A stretch of DNA of 46,706 nt from assembly GCF_000422925.1 (NCBI RefSeq), contig NZ_KE383957.1, forward strand, positions 93,593-140,298. The letters run 5' to 3'. Numbering within the stretch: position 1 is the stretch's first letter; every line of letters begins with the position of its first letter. The DNA is from Paludibacterium yongneupense DSM 18731. GTDB lineage: Bacteria; Pseudomonadota; Gammaproteobacteria; Burkholderiales; Chromobacteriaceae. Both the position numbers and the translations under genes were made by a program. Shown in pieces: positions 8,391-17,568 of the stretch. The notes under the pieces were generated by a model that was not told the DNA's origin, searched no databases, and saw only the letters and a program-made list of their open reading frames with translations.

Positions 8391-9650
8391 TCAGCGCACG
8401 AGGGGAATGTCGCTCAGGCGGGTGGTGTAGAGGGGGGAGCGCAAGTCCTGTCGCATGTGCCAGCGTTCGCTCAGTGCCTCGGCCGCCAGACGGACCGTGC
8501 CGTGGCCGTGGGTGCGGTTGAGCGTATCCAGCGTGCGCATCAGGTTTTCGCGGCGCGGGTCGGGCGGGGGGAGGAACAGGTCTGCCTGTTGCCGGTTGGC
8601 GGGTTCTATGTCCAGCAGGACCACTCCTGCTTTATGGTAGCGGCATCCGGCTTGATAAAGTGATTCGAGGGCCGCCAGTGCGACCCGGACCAGAAGCAGC
8701 GTATCGGCGCTGGGCGCCGCCAGCGGCAGGCAGGCCCAGTGCCTCGCCTCGCCTCCTGCTGCGGGATGGGTGCCGAGGCTGACGCCGATCAGCGCGCAGC
8801 GGCTGCCTTGGGTGCGCAATTTTTCCGCCGCACGGGTCGCGTGGTGGGTGACGGCGGCGCGCAATGCCGGCAGTTCGCTGATACGCTGCGCGAAAGACCG
8901 GCTGGAGAGGATTTGCTGCCGCGGAGGCGCCACGTCGTCCAGGTTCAGACAGGATATGCCGTTGAGTTCGGCTACCGTGCGTTCCAGCACGATGCTGAAG
9001 CGGCGCCGGATGCGGCCCGGGTCGGCGCGTTTGAGGTCTAAGGCGGTTTTGATGCCGAGCGCGCCCAGCTGCTCGCCCAGCCGGCGTCCGACGCCCCAGA
9101 CGCGGGCGACCTCGAGGGTGGCGAGTCGCGCATCCATCGCTCCGGGAGGGAGCATGTTCCAGTCGAATACGCCGTCCAGGTCAGGCGTGCGCTTGGCGAC
9201 ATGGTTGGCCAGCTTTGCCAGCGTCTTGCTCGGGCCGATGCCGACGCAGGTCGGAATGCCTACGCGGCGGCGCACCTCGTCGCGCAGGCTGCGCGCAAGC
9301 GCGAGGCGATCGGCCCGGCTGTCGAGGCCGAGGAAGCACTCGTCGATCGAATACACTTCCTGGCGCGCGCACCGCTCGGCCAGAACCGTCATCATGCGCC
9401 GGCTCATGTCGCCGTATAGCGCGTAGTTGCTGGAAAAAACCGCTACCCCCAGGCGCCGGCACTGCGCGGCGATGCGGAAATAGGGGAGGAAGCCCTCTAT
9501 GCCCAGTGCCTTGGCCTCGGCCGAGCGCGCGACGACGCAGCCATCGTTGTTGGATAAAACGATGATGGGGCGGCCGATCAGATCCGGACGGAATACACGC
9601 TCGCAACTTGTGTAAAACGAGTTGCCGTCGACCAGGGCGAAGTCGGCCAT
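8391..9650 (-). CDS. umuC: UmuC, Y-family DNA polymerase V catalytic subunit
   Basis: Translesion DNA polymerase of 419 residues (E. coli UmuC has 422). The catalytic carboxylates are Asp8 in LVDGNSFY and Asp103/Glu104 in VYSIDECF. The [27 protein letters not shown] and [11 protein letters not shown] segments follow the UmuC pattern, and the C-terminus ([12 protein letters not shown]) matches the family end. An internal QADLF probably binds the beta clamp, in the position of QLNLF in E. coli UmuC. ATG 9650 begins four bases after the umuD stop, so the genes form an operon. Pol V acts with UmuD'2 and RecA at stalled forks and is mutagenic. An in-frame upstream extension into umuD is rejected. 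Confidence 0.96.
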   Translation of the reverse strand: MADFALVDGNSFYTSCERVFRPDLIGRPIIVLSNNDGCVVARSAEAKALGIEGFLPYFRIAAQCRRLGVAVFSSNYALYGDMSRRMMTVLAERCARQEVYSIDECFLGLDSRADRLALARSLRDEVRRRVGIPTCVGIGPSKTLAKLANHVAKRTPDLDGVFDWNMLPPGAMDARLATLEVARVWGVGRRLGEQLGALGIKTALDLKRADPGRIRRRFSIVLERTVAELNGISCLNLDDVAPPRQQILSSRSFAQRISELPALRAAVTHHATRAAEKLRTQGSRCALIGVSLGTHPAAGGEARHWACLPLAAPSADTLLLVRVALAALESLYQAGCRYHKAGVVLLDIEPANRQQADLFLPPPDPRRENLMRTLDTLNRTHGHGTVRLAAEALSERWHMRQDLRSPLYTTRLSDIPLVR

Positions 9651-9654
9651 GCGT

Positions 9655-10245
9655 TCAGAATTTCCGTACGCAGGCGGTGACGACACCCCATATCATGAAC
9701 TCCTGCTCGTAGCTGGGAATGATAGGGGGGAAGGCTGGATTCTCTGCCTGCAGCACGATACGTCCACCGCGGCGATCCAGCCGCTTCACGGTGAATTCGC
9801 CGTCCAGCGCGGCAACGACGATGTCGAACTGGACCGGTGTGCGCCCCTTGTCGACGACCAGCAGGTCGCCGTCGAAGATGCCGGCGCCTATCATGGAATC
9901 GCCCTCGACCCTGACCATGAAGGTGGCCGGGCCATCTTCGATCAGATAGCTGTTCAGGTCTATCCTGTCTTCGACATAGTCATCGGCGGGGGACGGGAAA
10001 CCCGCGCGCACACCGCTCGCGAACAGGGGCAGGTGCAAAGCGTGCGGCGCTGCCGCGGGCAGCCAGTGCGGCGGTGCGGGGGGAGCGGCCAGTCGTTGTG
10101 CCTGCCGCCGCTGGACCAGGTCGATGACGGCCGACTTGTCGGCGACGGGAATGCGGAGCTGGGTCAGGGCTTCGCCGGTCTGGATGCGCCCGCTGCCGGC
10201 CGGTCGGCCGGCGCCGGGGCGGGAGCCGCCATGTTTCTTGAGCAT
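9655..10245 (-). CDS. umuD: UmuD-like S24 peptidase with N-terminal extension
   Basis: Self-cleaving partner of UmuC, 196 residues against 139 in E. coli. The catalytic dyad is Ser117 in GDSMIGAG and Lys154 in EFTVKRL. The likely cleavage site is Ala81-Gly82 in [14 protein letters not shown], so Ala-Gly as in LexA rather than the Cys-Gly of E. coli UmuD. The extra ~55 residues at the N-terminus start with a basic [12 protein letters not shown] motif, also known from other extended UmuD proteins, followed by a helix and a Pro/Ala linker. ATG 10245 has an AAGGA site. I could not find a canonical CTGT-N8-ACAG LexA box upstream; an extended -10 (TGCTACAAT, 10278-10283) is the only promoter hint. 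Confidence 0.93.
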   Translation of the reverse strand: MLKKHGGSRPGAGRPAGSGRIQTGEALTQLRIPVADKSAVIDLVQRRQAQRLAAPPAPPHWLPAAAPHALHLPLFASGVRAGFPSPADDYVEDRIDLNSYLIEDGPATFMVRVEGDSMIGAGIFDGDLLVVDKGRTPVQFDIVVAALDGEFTVKRLDRRGGRIVLQAENPAFPPIIPSYEQEFMIWGVVTACVRKF

Positions 10246-10409
10246 AGGGAATCCTTAACTGAAGTCGGTATTTGATAATTGTAGCAAAAATCAATTCGGG
10301 CATTCATCTTAATTCCCCGGGTCACCAGAAATCCCGCCCGTCAGGTCGGAATCGCGGCGCAACGCCGGCTTGATGACTGGGGACTTTGGGCTGTTGCTGC
10401 CAGATAAAG

Positions 10410-10437
10410 TTGAATTACCAAAGGTGCCACCTATAGT
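10410..10437 (+). promoter_or_regulatory. Putative sigma-70 promoter for the 131-residue protein
   Basis: TTGAAT (10410-10415) and TATAGT (10432-10437) are separated by 16 bp and sit 33 bases upstream of the ATG at 10470. The -10 matches five of six consensus bases and the -35 matches four. No operator-like repeat overlaps it. Confidence 0.45.
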
Positions 10438-10469
10438 GCTAGGGAGAGTATCCAGCCGGGAGAGGTGTC

Positions 10470-10865
10470 ATGAGCAAAAAGACCAGTATCTACATCAGCG
10501 ACCGTGCCGAGGATGTAATCAGTCAGGTGGAAGGGGGCAGTTTGTCCGGGCGCATCAACAACATCGTCGATCGCTATGGTCTGGTCGTCAGCCGTGCGCG
10601 GCGCGGCCTGATGCGGGAGCTGTCGCCGGAGCAGCTCGCCCTGATCCGGCAGGCGGCGCAAGGCTGGGCGACCGGGAAGGAGCCGGCCGGGATGCTGATA
10701 GGCACCCTGGCGGCGCGGGTGGAGGACGCCGCGCGCGGTGCCCTGGCCGGAGAAGACGTGCAGGGGGTGCTGGCTATCTTGTCCGATCTCGAGCCGGCCG
10801 AGGAGCTGGCCCTGATCGAATGGCTGGAGCAAGCGCCGCCGGTGCACGATGGGAAAAGTTCCTGA
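10470..10865 (+). CDS. Small unknown protein, possible ribbon-helix-helix N-terminus
   Basis: A 131-residue acidic protein that I do not recognise. The first ~40 residues (KKTSIYISDRAEDVI, then GSLSGRINNIVDRYG) have the strand-helix-helix look of ribbon-helix-helix DNA-binding proteins, with a short polar strand followed by two helices. The rest is predicted mostly helical, rich in Ala, Leu and Glu, with no membrane segment. The ATG has a GGGAGAGG site and a plausible promoter, so the gene is likely real. It is divergent from umuDC. It could be a small regulator or an antitoxin-like protein, but there is no toxin-like gene directly downstream. Confidence 0.7.
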   Translation: MSKKTSIYISDRAEDVISQVEGGSLSGRINNIVDRYGLVVSRARRGLMRELSPEQLALIRQAAQGWATGKEPAGMLIGTLAARVEDAARGALAGEDVQGVLAILSDLEPAEELALIEWLEQAPPVHDGKSS

Positions 10866-11169
10866 CGAAACGCGGTTCGATTTGTTTTTTGTCAAAATGT
10901 TGCGGTTTCGCCTGTGTGACTTCGTGTAAACAGCTAAAATCGTACACTTAGGGGATGGACGCGGAACAGGCTATCTGCCAGAAGTAAAGTATTCTACAAT
11001 GCAGTCTGCCACAGTTTATCCATTGGTGGCGGGGCACCGGTGCACGGTCGGGGGTTGGGCCGGGTTCGGGTGGCTGGCGGCCAGGAAATACCGAGCATTG
11101 GGACTCAGAAAACGCGCCTGCGGTGGCGCTGTGATGAAAAGTCTTTCAGGGAATAAAACAGGGAATAAA
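10866..11169. other. Intergenic region before the small membrane protein
   Basis: This 304-bp stretch has no convincing gene. The first half is AT-rich (GTTTTTTGTC, GTAAACAGCTAAAATC) and probably holds the promoter for the gene at 11170. The frame of that gene is open back to 10999, but the extension has odd composition and no ribosome-binding site at its ATGs. Confidence 0.4.
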
Positions 11170-11622
11170 ATGCCAACACATACTGATGCACAAGTTTTGC
11201 CAGAGAGCCCGGCCCTGTCCGAGATTCGACAAGAACGGACGTTGCCCGGCAAGCCGGCTCACGTCAGCAACAACGTCGCGATGTTGCTGGACGATATCTC
11301 CAGACGCCGCCGCCAGCACTCGTGGAAAGAGCGTGTTGCCCGGGTCGCCATCCGATGGCTGCTGGCCTGCCCGCTGGTGTTCGGGGTCTTTGCGCTGGTT
11401 TTCGCTTTCCAGGGCCATATCGACAAGACCATCGTGACCTGCATCGGGATGATTCTGACTTGCACCGTGGGCCTGATTTTCGATTTGCCTGCCATCGTGC
11501 GCAAGCATGCCGTGACCAATGACGGTCTGGCTTCGATCGAAGCCGAACTGCACGAGCGCGGCAGCATGTCGCCGGAAGAGGCCCGTCAGTTCTCTGCCAA
11601 GCTGGTGAACCTGACTCGCTGA
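11170..11622 (+). CDS. Small two-helix membrane protein of unknown function
   Basis: A 150-residue protein I do not recognise. The N-terminal half is hydrophilic and basic (RRRRQHSWKERVAR). Two hydrophobic helices follow, around AIRWLLACPLVFGVFALVF and IVTCIGMILTCTVGLIFDL. The C-terminal ~45 residues are polar and contain HERGSMSPEEARQFSAKL. ATG 11170 is chosen because AGGGAATAAA precedes it; in-frame starts at 10999 and 11134 lack a site. A strong terminator follows at 11674. It converges on the DAHP synthase gene. Probable inner-membrane location is inferred from the helices. Confidence 0.65.
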   Translation: MPTHTDAQVLPESPALSEIRQERTLPGKPAHVSNNVAMLLDDISRRRRQHSWKERVARVAIRWLLACPLVFGVFALVFAFQGHIDKTIVTCIGMILTCTVGLIFDLPAIVRKHAVTNDGLASIEAELHERGSMSPEEARQFSAKLVNLTR

Positions 11623-11673
11623 ACGGCAACGTTTCCGTGAAGAGGGGGCCGGCGCGCGAGCCGGCCCGGAAAA

Positions 11674-11710
11674 CCGCCCTCGCCGTGAACAACGGCGAGG
11701 GCGGTTTTTT
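11674..11710. terminator. Bidirectional intrinsic terminator
   Basis: A perfect 12-bp stem (CCGCCCTCGCCG / CGGCGAGGGCGG) with a TGAACAA loop is followed by TTTTTT on the + strand and by TTTT on the - strand. It ends the small membrane protein gene on + and the DAHP synthase gene on -, whose stop codon begins inside the T run. A second inverted repeat (GGGCCGGC/GCCGGCCC, about 11646-11667) lies just before it. Confidence 0.9.
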
Positions 11711-12765
11711 CATGCGCGCATCCCGCGCAGGTCGTGCGCGGCCTGACGCAAGGTTTGTACCGTACTGTCCCAGTCGAGGCAGGGGTCGGTGACCGAGCAA
11801 CCGTAGCGCAGTGTCGCCAGGTCCCCGGTAAAGGGCTGGGTCCCGGCTTCGATGAAGCTTTCCAGCATCAGGCCGACCACGCTGCGATTGCCGTGCAGGA
11901 TCTGGCGCACGACGTCGCCGACGACCAGCGGTTGCAGTTCGGCATGCTTGGCGCAATTGGCGTGTGAGCAGTCGACCACGATGTTGGCCGGCAGCGATGC
12001 CTTGCGCAGCGACTCCTCCGCCATCGCGATGCTGACGCTGTCGTAGTTCGGGCGGCCGCCGCCGCCGCGCAGGACCAGATGCCCGTAGCGGTTGCCCCGG
12101 GTGCGGATGATGGCCGAATTGCCTTCGGCATTGATGCCGAGGAAGCTGTGTGGCTGGGCGGCGGACATGATCGCGTTGACGGCGGTCGAGACCGAACCGT
12201 CCGTGCCGTTCTTGAAGCCGACTGGTGTCGACAGTCCCGACGACATCTCCCTGTGGGTTTGCGATTCCGATGTGCGCGCGCCGATTGCGGTCCACGCGAT
12301 CAGGTCGCCGATGTACTGCGGGGCGATCGGATCGAGTGCTTCCGTCGCAGCCGGCAGGCCCAGCGCGTTGACGGCGAGCAGGAAGCGGCGCGCCTGCTCG
12401 ATGCCTTCGTCGATGCGGAAGGAATCGTCCATGCGCGGGTCGTTGATGAAGCCTTTCCAGCCTGTCGTGGTGCGCGGTTTTTCGAAATAGACCCGCATCA
12501 CGATCAGGAAGCGGTCGGCCAGTTCGTCCGAGAGCGCCTTGAGGCGGCGGGCGTAATCGAGCCCGGCGACCGGATCGTGAATGGAACAGGGCCCGGCAAT
12601 GACGATCAGGCGGTCGTCCTCGCGGTCGAGAATCGCTTGCAGTTCCCGGCGCCCGGTCAGTACGGTTGCGGCGGTCGTTTCGTCGAGCGGCAGGCGACGG
12701 TGGATCTCGGCCGGCGTCGGCATGGCATCGAAAGAGTCGATATTGAGGTTTTCGGTCGGTAGCAT
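11710..12765 (-). CDS. aroF: 3-deoxy-7-phosphoheptulonate synthase (class I DAHP synthase)
   Basis: First enzyme of the shikimate pathway: condenses phosphoenolpyruvate and erythrose 4-phosphate in the cytoplasm. 351 residues, the usual length of the AroF/G/H family. Hallmarks are IAGPCSIHDP, MRVYFEKPRTTTGWKG, AIGARTSESQTHREMSSGLS, PVGFKNGTDGS and VDCSHANCAKH. The AAQPHSFLGINAEG and GNRSVVGLMLES segments resemble the tyrosine-sensitive AroF or AroH more than AroG, but which amino acid inhibits it cannot be settled by eye. ATG 12765 has no strong ribosome-binding site. The gene is alone, divergent from the PAS/GGDEF/EAL gene and closed by a bidirectional terminator. Confidence 0.95.
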   Translation of the reverse strand: MLPTENLNIDSFDAMPTPAEIHRRLPLDETTAATVLTGRRELQAILDREDDRLIVIAGPCSIHDPVAGLDYARRLKALSDELADRFLIVMRVYFEKPRTTTGWKGFINDPRMDDSFRIDEGIEQARRFLLAVNALGLPAATEALDPIAPQYIGDLIAWTAIGARTSESQTHREMSSGLSTPVGFKNGTDGSVSTAVNAIMSAAQPHSFLGINAEGNSAIIRTRGNRYGHLVLRGGGGRPNYDSVSIAMAEESLRKASLPANIVVDCSHANCAKHAELQPLVVGDVVRQILHGNRSVVGLMLESFIEAGTQPFTGDLATLRYGCSVTDPCLDWDSTVQTLRQAAHDLRGMRA

Positions 12766-13041
12766 GGGGGTACGTATTCGTTTATATGTCGTTCAAGACT
12801 ATCAGATACGCCCGGGCTTGTGCGTGCCGCCATTGCCCAGCGCTAGAGTGCAGATTCTCAGCGGTAAATGTTATTAATAGCTTGCCATCTTTCCATAATA
12901 CCTGAACAATGTTGCGGATCAATGGCTTGCCGTGCAGACGGACCCTGCGGGCCCCCAGTGCGACTGGCACGGGCGCGGCTCGCGTGAGCAGGGACTGCCG
13001 CGTGCGCCTGTTTGAACCAAGGCTTGGAAAGGAATGGCTGG

Positions 13042-16000
13042 ATGGGCCTGCGCCCGTTATCGAAAACGTCCCGCTGGATACTGTACGGCATCATCGCTTG
13101 CACGCCGTTTTTCGTGCCCGGTCTTCAATCCGCTGCCGGGCATGCGGAGGCGTCGCTGTTGCTGTTGCTGCTGCCCGTTGTCCTGTGCGCCGCCATCGGT
13201 GGACCGATGGCGGCTCTCGCTTCGACGGCGGTGTCGACGCTGGCCGCCGATTATCTTTTATTCGAACCGGTTGCGGCGCTGCGCGTGTCCAATGCTTCCG
13301 ATTTGCGCAGCTTGCTGAGTTTTGCCCTGCTCGGACTGGCCATCACCGCCATGAGCTGGGGCATGCACCGGGTTTTGCGCCGCAGCGCGGCCAACCGGCA
13401 GTCCTTGCAGGAACTGGCTACCTTGGTCGATGCGGCCGGGTCGGCCATCGTCGCTACCGATGGCGAGGGACTCATCACCCGCTGGAGCCGCGGCGCGGAG
13501 CTTTTGTTCGGCTACCGCGCGGATGAAGCACTGGGTCTGCCTTATGACTTCCTGCTGCCGCCGGGGGACCGCTTGCGCGACCGGCGCCTGCAGCAGCGCG
13601 TGATCGCGGGCGAGGACGTGGCGCCGGTCGAAGGCCGTTTTCTGCGCAAGGACGGTGTTCCGGTCGATGCCCTGCTGTCCGTGTCGGCCCTGCGCGATGC
13701 AGGAGGATGCGTCGTCGGTGTCGCGCGCGTGTGCAGCGATCTTTCCCGCCACAGGCAGGCGGAGGAGGCGAGGACGGACGCCGAGTTGAAGTTCCAGGCC
13801 CTGGTCGAGTCGTCGGTGGCGGGCTTTTATATGGTACAGGACGGCAGACTCTGCTATTTGAACCCGGCCTTTGCCTCGATTTTCGGCTATGAGCCCGGCG
13901 ATTTATACAATGCCCCGCTGGAAAAGCTGTGTGCCGCAGAAGAGTTGCCCACGGTAGAACGCAATATCCGTCTGCGGCTGGACGGGACCGTGCGTGCGAT
14001 CCGCTACAATTCGATCGGCCTGCGTTGCGACGGGAGCCGTATCGCCGTCGGCATCCACGGCAGCGTCTTCATGCAGGGCGGGCGGCCCGCCATTATCGGC
14101 GCCCTGGTCGACATGACCGAGGTGCAGCGCAGCCGGGAGGAACTCAAGGTCCTGGTCGAAGCGAAAACGGCCCAGCTGCGGCAGCGCGAACAGGTGCTGC
14201 AGACGATACTCGACAATGTTCCCGCGATGATCGGCTATTTCGATCGCGATATGAACAACCGTTTCGCGAACCGCGCCTATCACGACTGGCATGGTTCGCA
14301 AAGCGGCGAACTGCTGGGCAAGCATCTGAGCCAGATCCATTCCGACAGCGTTTATGGCGATCTGCTGCCCTATGTCGAGTCGACGCTGGCCGGAGAGGCG
14401 CAGTCGTTCGAAATCGCGGTCGATCGCACCGGCGGGCCGTCCGCGCGTTACCTGCAGGTGCATCTGGTTCGCGATACGCTGGACGGGCGGGTGCAGGGTT
14501 TTTATTCCATGTCTATGGACGTGACGCCGATGAAGCAGGCGCAGAATGCGCTGCGCGATTCGGAAGAGCACTTCCGCCAGCTGTTCGACGCCGCACCGGT
14601 CGCGATGGGCCTGTACCGCGCCGACGGTTGCTGCGTGATGGCCAATCAGGCCCTGGCGACCCTGGTCGGCGCCAGTCGCGAGCAGTTGATGGCGCATGAC
14701 TTTCACCATACGCCGGCCTGGCGCGAGTCGGGCTTGCTGGTCACCGCGCGCCGGGCCCTGTCGTTTCGTGGCGAGCAGCGGCTGGAAACCCACTTCGTGT
14801 CTTCGCTCGGCCAGCGGCTGGAAGTCGATTGCGAATTCACCCTGCCGCTGATCAAGGGTGAGGTGCACCTGCTGATGGTGTGCCGCAATCTGGCGTCGCA
14901 GCGTGAAGCCGAGAGGATGAACCAGCAGGCGCTCGAGGCCGAGCAGTCGCGGCAGCGCGCCGATCAGCACTACCGTCATGTACTGGAAAATCTGACCGAC
15001 GGTTTCTACGTGACCGACCTGCAGGGGCGCCTGCTGGAGGTCAACGATGCCTATTCCCGGGTCTCGGGCTATGACCGCGAGACGCTGCTGCGGATGCATG
15101 TCGGCGAACTGGAACAGGGACTGGCTCCCGACGCCATGCTCGCGCGGCTGCAAAGCATCGCCGAGAAGCGCAGCATCCATTTTGAAACCTTGCATCGCCG
15201 CCGTGACGGCACGGTGTGGCCGATCGAAGTGTCCGCCTCGTATTCGCCCGCCGATGGCGGCAAAATTTTCGTGTTCAGCCGCGATATCACCGAACGCAAG
15301 CGTACCGAGGACGAGATCCGCACGCTGGCGTTCTACGATCCGCTGACACAGCTGCCCAACCGGCAACTTTTGATGGATCGTTTACGGCAGGCTTTGCGCG
15401 CGAGCCAACGCAGCGGCCATCCCGGCGCCTTGCTGTTTCTCGATCTGGACAACTTCAAGCAGCTCAATGACACGCTGGGCCACAATATGGGCGATCAATT
15501 GCTGGTCAAGGTCGCACGCCGCCTGAAGGCGTGCGTACGCGAGCGTGACACCGTGGCGCGGCTGGGGGGGGACGAATTCATCATCGTGCTCGAAGGGATG
15601 AACGTCGCACCCGAGAAGGCGGCGGCGCAGGCGCGCCAGGTGGCGGGCAAGATCGTCAAGTCGCTGGACCGCCCCTACCTGCTCGGGCTGAACGAGTACA
15701 ACAGTACGACCAGTATCGGTGTCACCTTGTTCTATGGCCAGACCGAGAAAACCGATGAGCTGTTGAAACAAGCGGATCTGGCGATGTACCAGGCCAAATC
15801 GTCGGGGCGCAACACCGTTTGTTTCTTTGATCCGGTGATCCAGTCGGCGGTCGAGAACCGTTCGATGCTGGAAAAGGATTTGCGGCGTTCGCTGACGCGC
15901 GACCATATCCTGTTGTACTTCCAGCCGCAGGTCGATCGCCATGGCCGCCTGATCGGCGCGGAATCGCTGGTCCGCTGGCACCATCCGGCGCGCGGGGTGG

Positions 16001-16665
16001 TCGGCCCCGACGAGTTCATCGGCCTGGCCGAGGAGTCCGGGCTTATCCTGCCCCTGGGGCAGCGCGTGCTGGAGCTGGCGTGCGAGCAACTCGCGCGCTG
16101 GCACGACGATCCCGTATTCAATACCCTGACGCTGGCGGTCAATGTCAGCGCCCGCCAGTTCCGTCATCCCGATTTTGTGCCGCAGATCCGGCGTCTGCTC
16201 GACGTGCATGGCATCCGGCGTGGACGGTTGAAGCTTGAACTGACGGAAAGCCTGCTGCTGCAGAATGTCAACGAGTCGATCAAGAAGATGGTCGAGTTGT
16301 GGGAGATGGGGGTCAATTTCAGTCTCGATGATTTCGGTACCGGTTACTCATCGCTTGCCTATCTGAAGGAGCTGCCGCTCGAACAGCTCAAAATCGACCG
16401 CTCCTTCGTCAACGATATTCTGAGTGCCGGCAACGATGCCGCCATCGTGCGTGCCATTATCACCATGGGGCATAATCTCGGACTTTCCGTGGTGGCCGAA
16501 GGGGTGGAGTCGCAGGCGCAGTGGGATATTCTTTTGGCCGAAGGCTGCGATATCGGACAGGGTTTTCACTTCAACCGTCCGATGCCGATCGAGGAATTCG
16601 AGCAGGTTCTGGGATTGCCGGGTGTGTCTTCCAGCGAGGACGACCGGATGCCGGCCAGAGCTTGA
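13042..16665 (+). CDS. Membrane PAS5-GGDEF-EAL c-di-GMP signalling protein
   Basis: A 1207-residue protein of cyclic di-GMP turnover. The N-terminus (about 12-117) has hydrophobic helices typical of DUF4118/KdpD-like sensors. Five PAS domains follow at about 122-240, 250-363, 383-500, 508-623 and 643-753. The GGDEF domain keeps GGDEF at 842-846, DLDNFKQLND and an RERD inhibitory site at 833-836. The EAL domain has ESL (974-976) in place of EAL but keeps VNVSA, LELTES, DDFGTGYSS, LKIDRSF and AEGVES. So the cyclase looks intact and the phosphodiesterase possibly active. ATG 13042 follows AAGGAA; the in-frame TTG at 13012 is not supported. The ligands of the PAS domains are unknown. Confidence 0.93.
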   Translation: MGLRPLSKTSRWILYGIIACTPFFVPGLQSAAGHAEASLLLLLLPVVLCAAIGGPMAALASTAVSTLAADYLLFEPVAALRVSNASDLRSLLSFALLGLAITAMSWGMHRVLRRSAANRQSLQELATLVDAAGSAIVATDGEGLITRWSRGAELLFGYRADEALGLPYDFLLPPGDRLRDRRLQQRVIAGEDVAPVEGRFLRKDGVPVDALLSVSALRDAGGCVVGVARVCSDLSRHRQAEEARTDAELKFQALVESSVAGFYMVQDGRLCYLNPAFASIFGYEPGDLYNAPLEKLCAAEELPTVERNIRLRLDGTVRAIRYNSIGLRCDGSRIAVGIHGSVFMQGGRPAIIGALVDMTEVQRSREELKVLVEAKTAQLRQREQVLQTILDNVPAMIGYFDRDMNNRFANRAYHDWHGSQSGELLGKHLSQIHSDSVYGDLLPYVESTLAGEAQSFEIAVDRTGGPSARYLQVHLVRDTLDGRVQGFYSMSMDVTPMKQAQNALRDSEEHFRQLFDAAPVAMGLYRADGCCVMANQALATLVGASREQLMAHDFHHTPAWRESGLLVTARRALSFRGEQRLETHFVSSLGQRLEVDCEFTLPLIKGEVHLLMVCRNLASQREAERMNQQALEAEQSRQRADQHYRHVLENLTDGFYVTDLQGRLLEVNDAYSRVSGYDRETLLRMHVGELEQGLAPDAMLARLQSIAEKRSIHFETLHRRRDGTVWPIEVSASYSPADGGKIFVFSRDITERKRTEDEIRTLAFYDPLTQLPNRQLLMDRLRQALRASQRSGHPGALLFLDLDNFKQLNDTLGHNMGDQLLVKVARRLKACVRERDTVARLGGDEFIIVLEGMNVAPEKAAAQARQVAGKIVKSLDRPYLLGLNEYNSTTSIGVTLFYGQTEKTDELLKQADLAMYQAKSSGRNTVCFFDPVIQSAVENRSMLEKDLRRSLTRDHILLYFQPQVDRHGRLIGAESLVRWHHPARGVVGPDEFIGLAEESGLILPLGQRVLELACEQLARWHDDPVFNTLTLAVNVSARQFRHPDFVPQIRRLLDVHGIRRGRLKLELTESLLLQNVNESIKKMVELWEMGVNFSLDDFGTGYSSLAYLKELPLEQLKIDRSFVNDILSAGNDAAIVRAIITMGHNLGLSVVAEGVESQAQWDILLAEGCDIGQGFHFNRPMPIEEFEQVLGLPGVSSSEDDRMPARA

Positions 16666-16677
16666 CGCACGGCGGTC

Positions 16678-17568
16678 TCAGCGGAGGGTGGCGAGCAGCA
16701 GTACGTCGAGCGCACTGTGCTCCGTGTCGGAGAATTCTCCGGCGCTATCCCATATCCTGACGAAACTGCCGTGCGGAAAGACGACCTCGTCGCCGCAGGC
16801 CTGCGCCGCGGGCGTCCCGACCTGTATGCCCTCTGCCCTGCGCCGGTTGTCGCTGCTGGCGAGGGTGAAGCCCCTGATCAGTGGAACGGCGTTGGCGAGC
16901 CGGTGCCCGGCGGGGAGGGCCATGCTCCGGCTGTAACGGGCGGTGGTATTGGTCGAATAATGCAGCGGCTGGGCCAGGGTGTCGTGTTTCTCCGCGCTGA
17001 CGAGGTAGAACGGATAGACCGAACACAAGGCGCCGCCGGCGGACGGCCTGCCATGCAGGCCTACGGTGCCGGTCACCCGTGCCTCGGACGAACCTTGCGC
17101 CTGATGAAAGGCGGCAGCGGCTGTCAATACGCCGAAATCCCGCCCGAACCCGTTGTACTGCCCGACGACGAACCCGCTCATGGCGGTTGCGCCCCACTGT
17201 GGAGTGTCGCCGCCGGTGTCAATGACATCCCAGCCGCCGTTGTGCAAGGGATTCAGGTATTCCAGTTTGACCCGGTCCGGGTCGGCGCCGCACCAGGCTA
17301 TCAGGTTGACGGTGGCATGAGCCTCGTGCAACTGGCTGTTGCCGGCGGTATCCAGTACGGTGCAATTCACACTGCCGCGTATCGAGCCCGCGCCTGCGGC
17401 TACATCCACTATATTCAGCTCCAGCTTGGCAATGGCATAGTCCCCCGGCTTGAAGCGGATGCTGAATTCTTGCATTCCCAGAACATAGGCCTGTATCTCG
17501 CCGTCGCCTTTGAAACTGAACCAGGGGCTGTCGTGGCTGACGGTCTTGCTTGCTATGCGAAAGCTCAT
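16678..17568 (-). CDS. Unrecognised beta-rich protein
   Basis: A 296-residue protein with no family that I recognise. It has no signal peptide or membrane helix. The sequence looks like predominantly beta structure, with many Gly, Ser, Thr and aromatic residues. Noticeable segments are SPWFSFKGDGEIQAYVLG near the N-terminus, SGFVVGQYNGFGRDFG in the middle and FPHGSFVRIWDSAGEFSD near the end. ATG 17568 has an AAAGG site. It sits on the - strand between two large c-di-GMP genes, converging on one with a 12-bp gap and divergent from the other. A cytoplasmic or non-classically secreted beta-sandwich protein is possible; function is not inferred. Confidence 0.75.
   Translation of the reverse strand: MSFRIASKTVSHDSPWFSFKGDGEIQAYVLGMQEFSIRFKPGDYAIAKLELNIVDVAAGAGSIRGSVNCTVLDTAGNSQLHEAHATVNLIAWCGADPDRVKLEYLNPLHNGGWDVIDTGGDTPQWGATAMSGFVVGQYNGFGRDFGVLTAAAAFHQAQGSSEARVTGTVGLHGRPSAGGALCSVYPFYLVSAEKHDTLAQPLHYSTNTTARYSRSMALPAGHRLANAVPLIRGFTLASSDNRRRAEGIQVGTPAAQACGDEVVFPHGSFVRIWDSAGEFSDTEHSALDVLLLATLR

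Noticed and set aside
10246-10469. Possible LexA operator near umuD
   Set aside because: CTGTTGCTGCCAG near 10391 has the half-sites too close together, and no CTGT-N8-ACAG is present.
12766-13041. TyrR-like or attenuator element before the DAHP synthase
   Set aside because: No TGTAAA-N6-TTTACA box and no leader peptide or paired hairpins could be found.
13903-15366. 487-codon open frame antisense to the PAS/GGDEF/EAL gene
   Set aside because: Mirror of conserved PAS domains on the other strand; no ribosome-binding site and no family resemblance.
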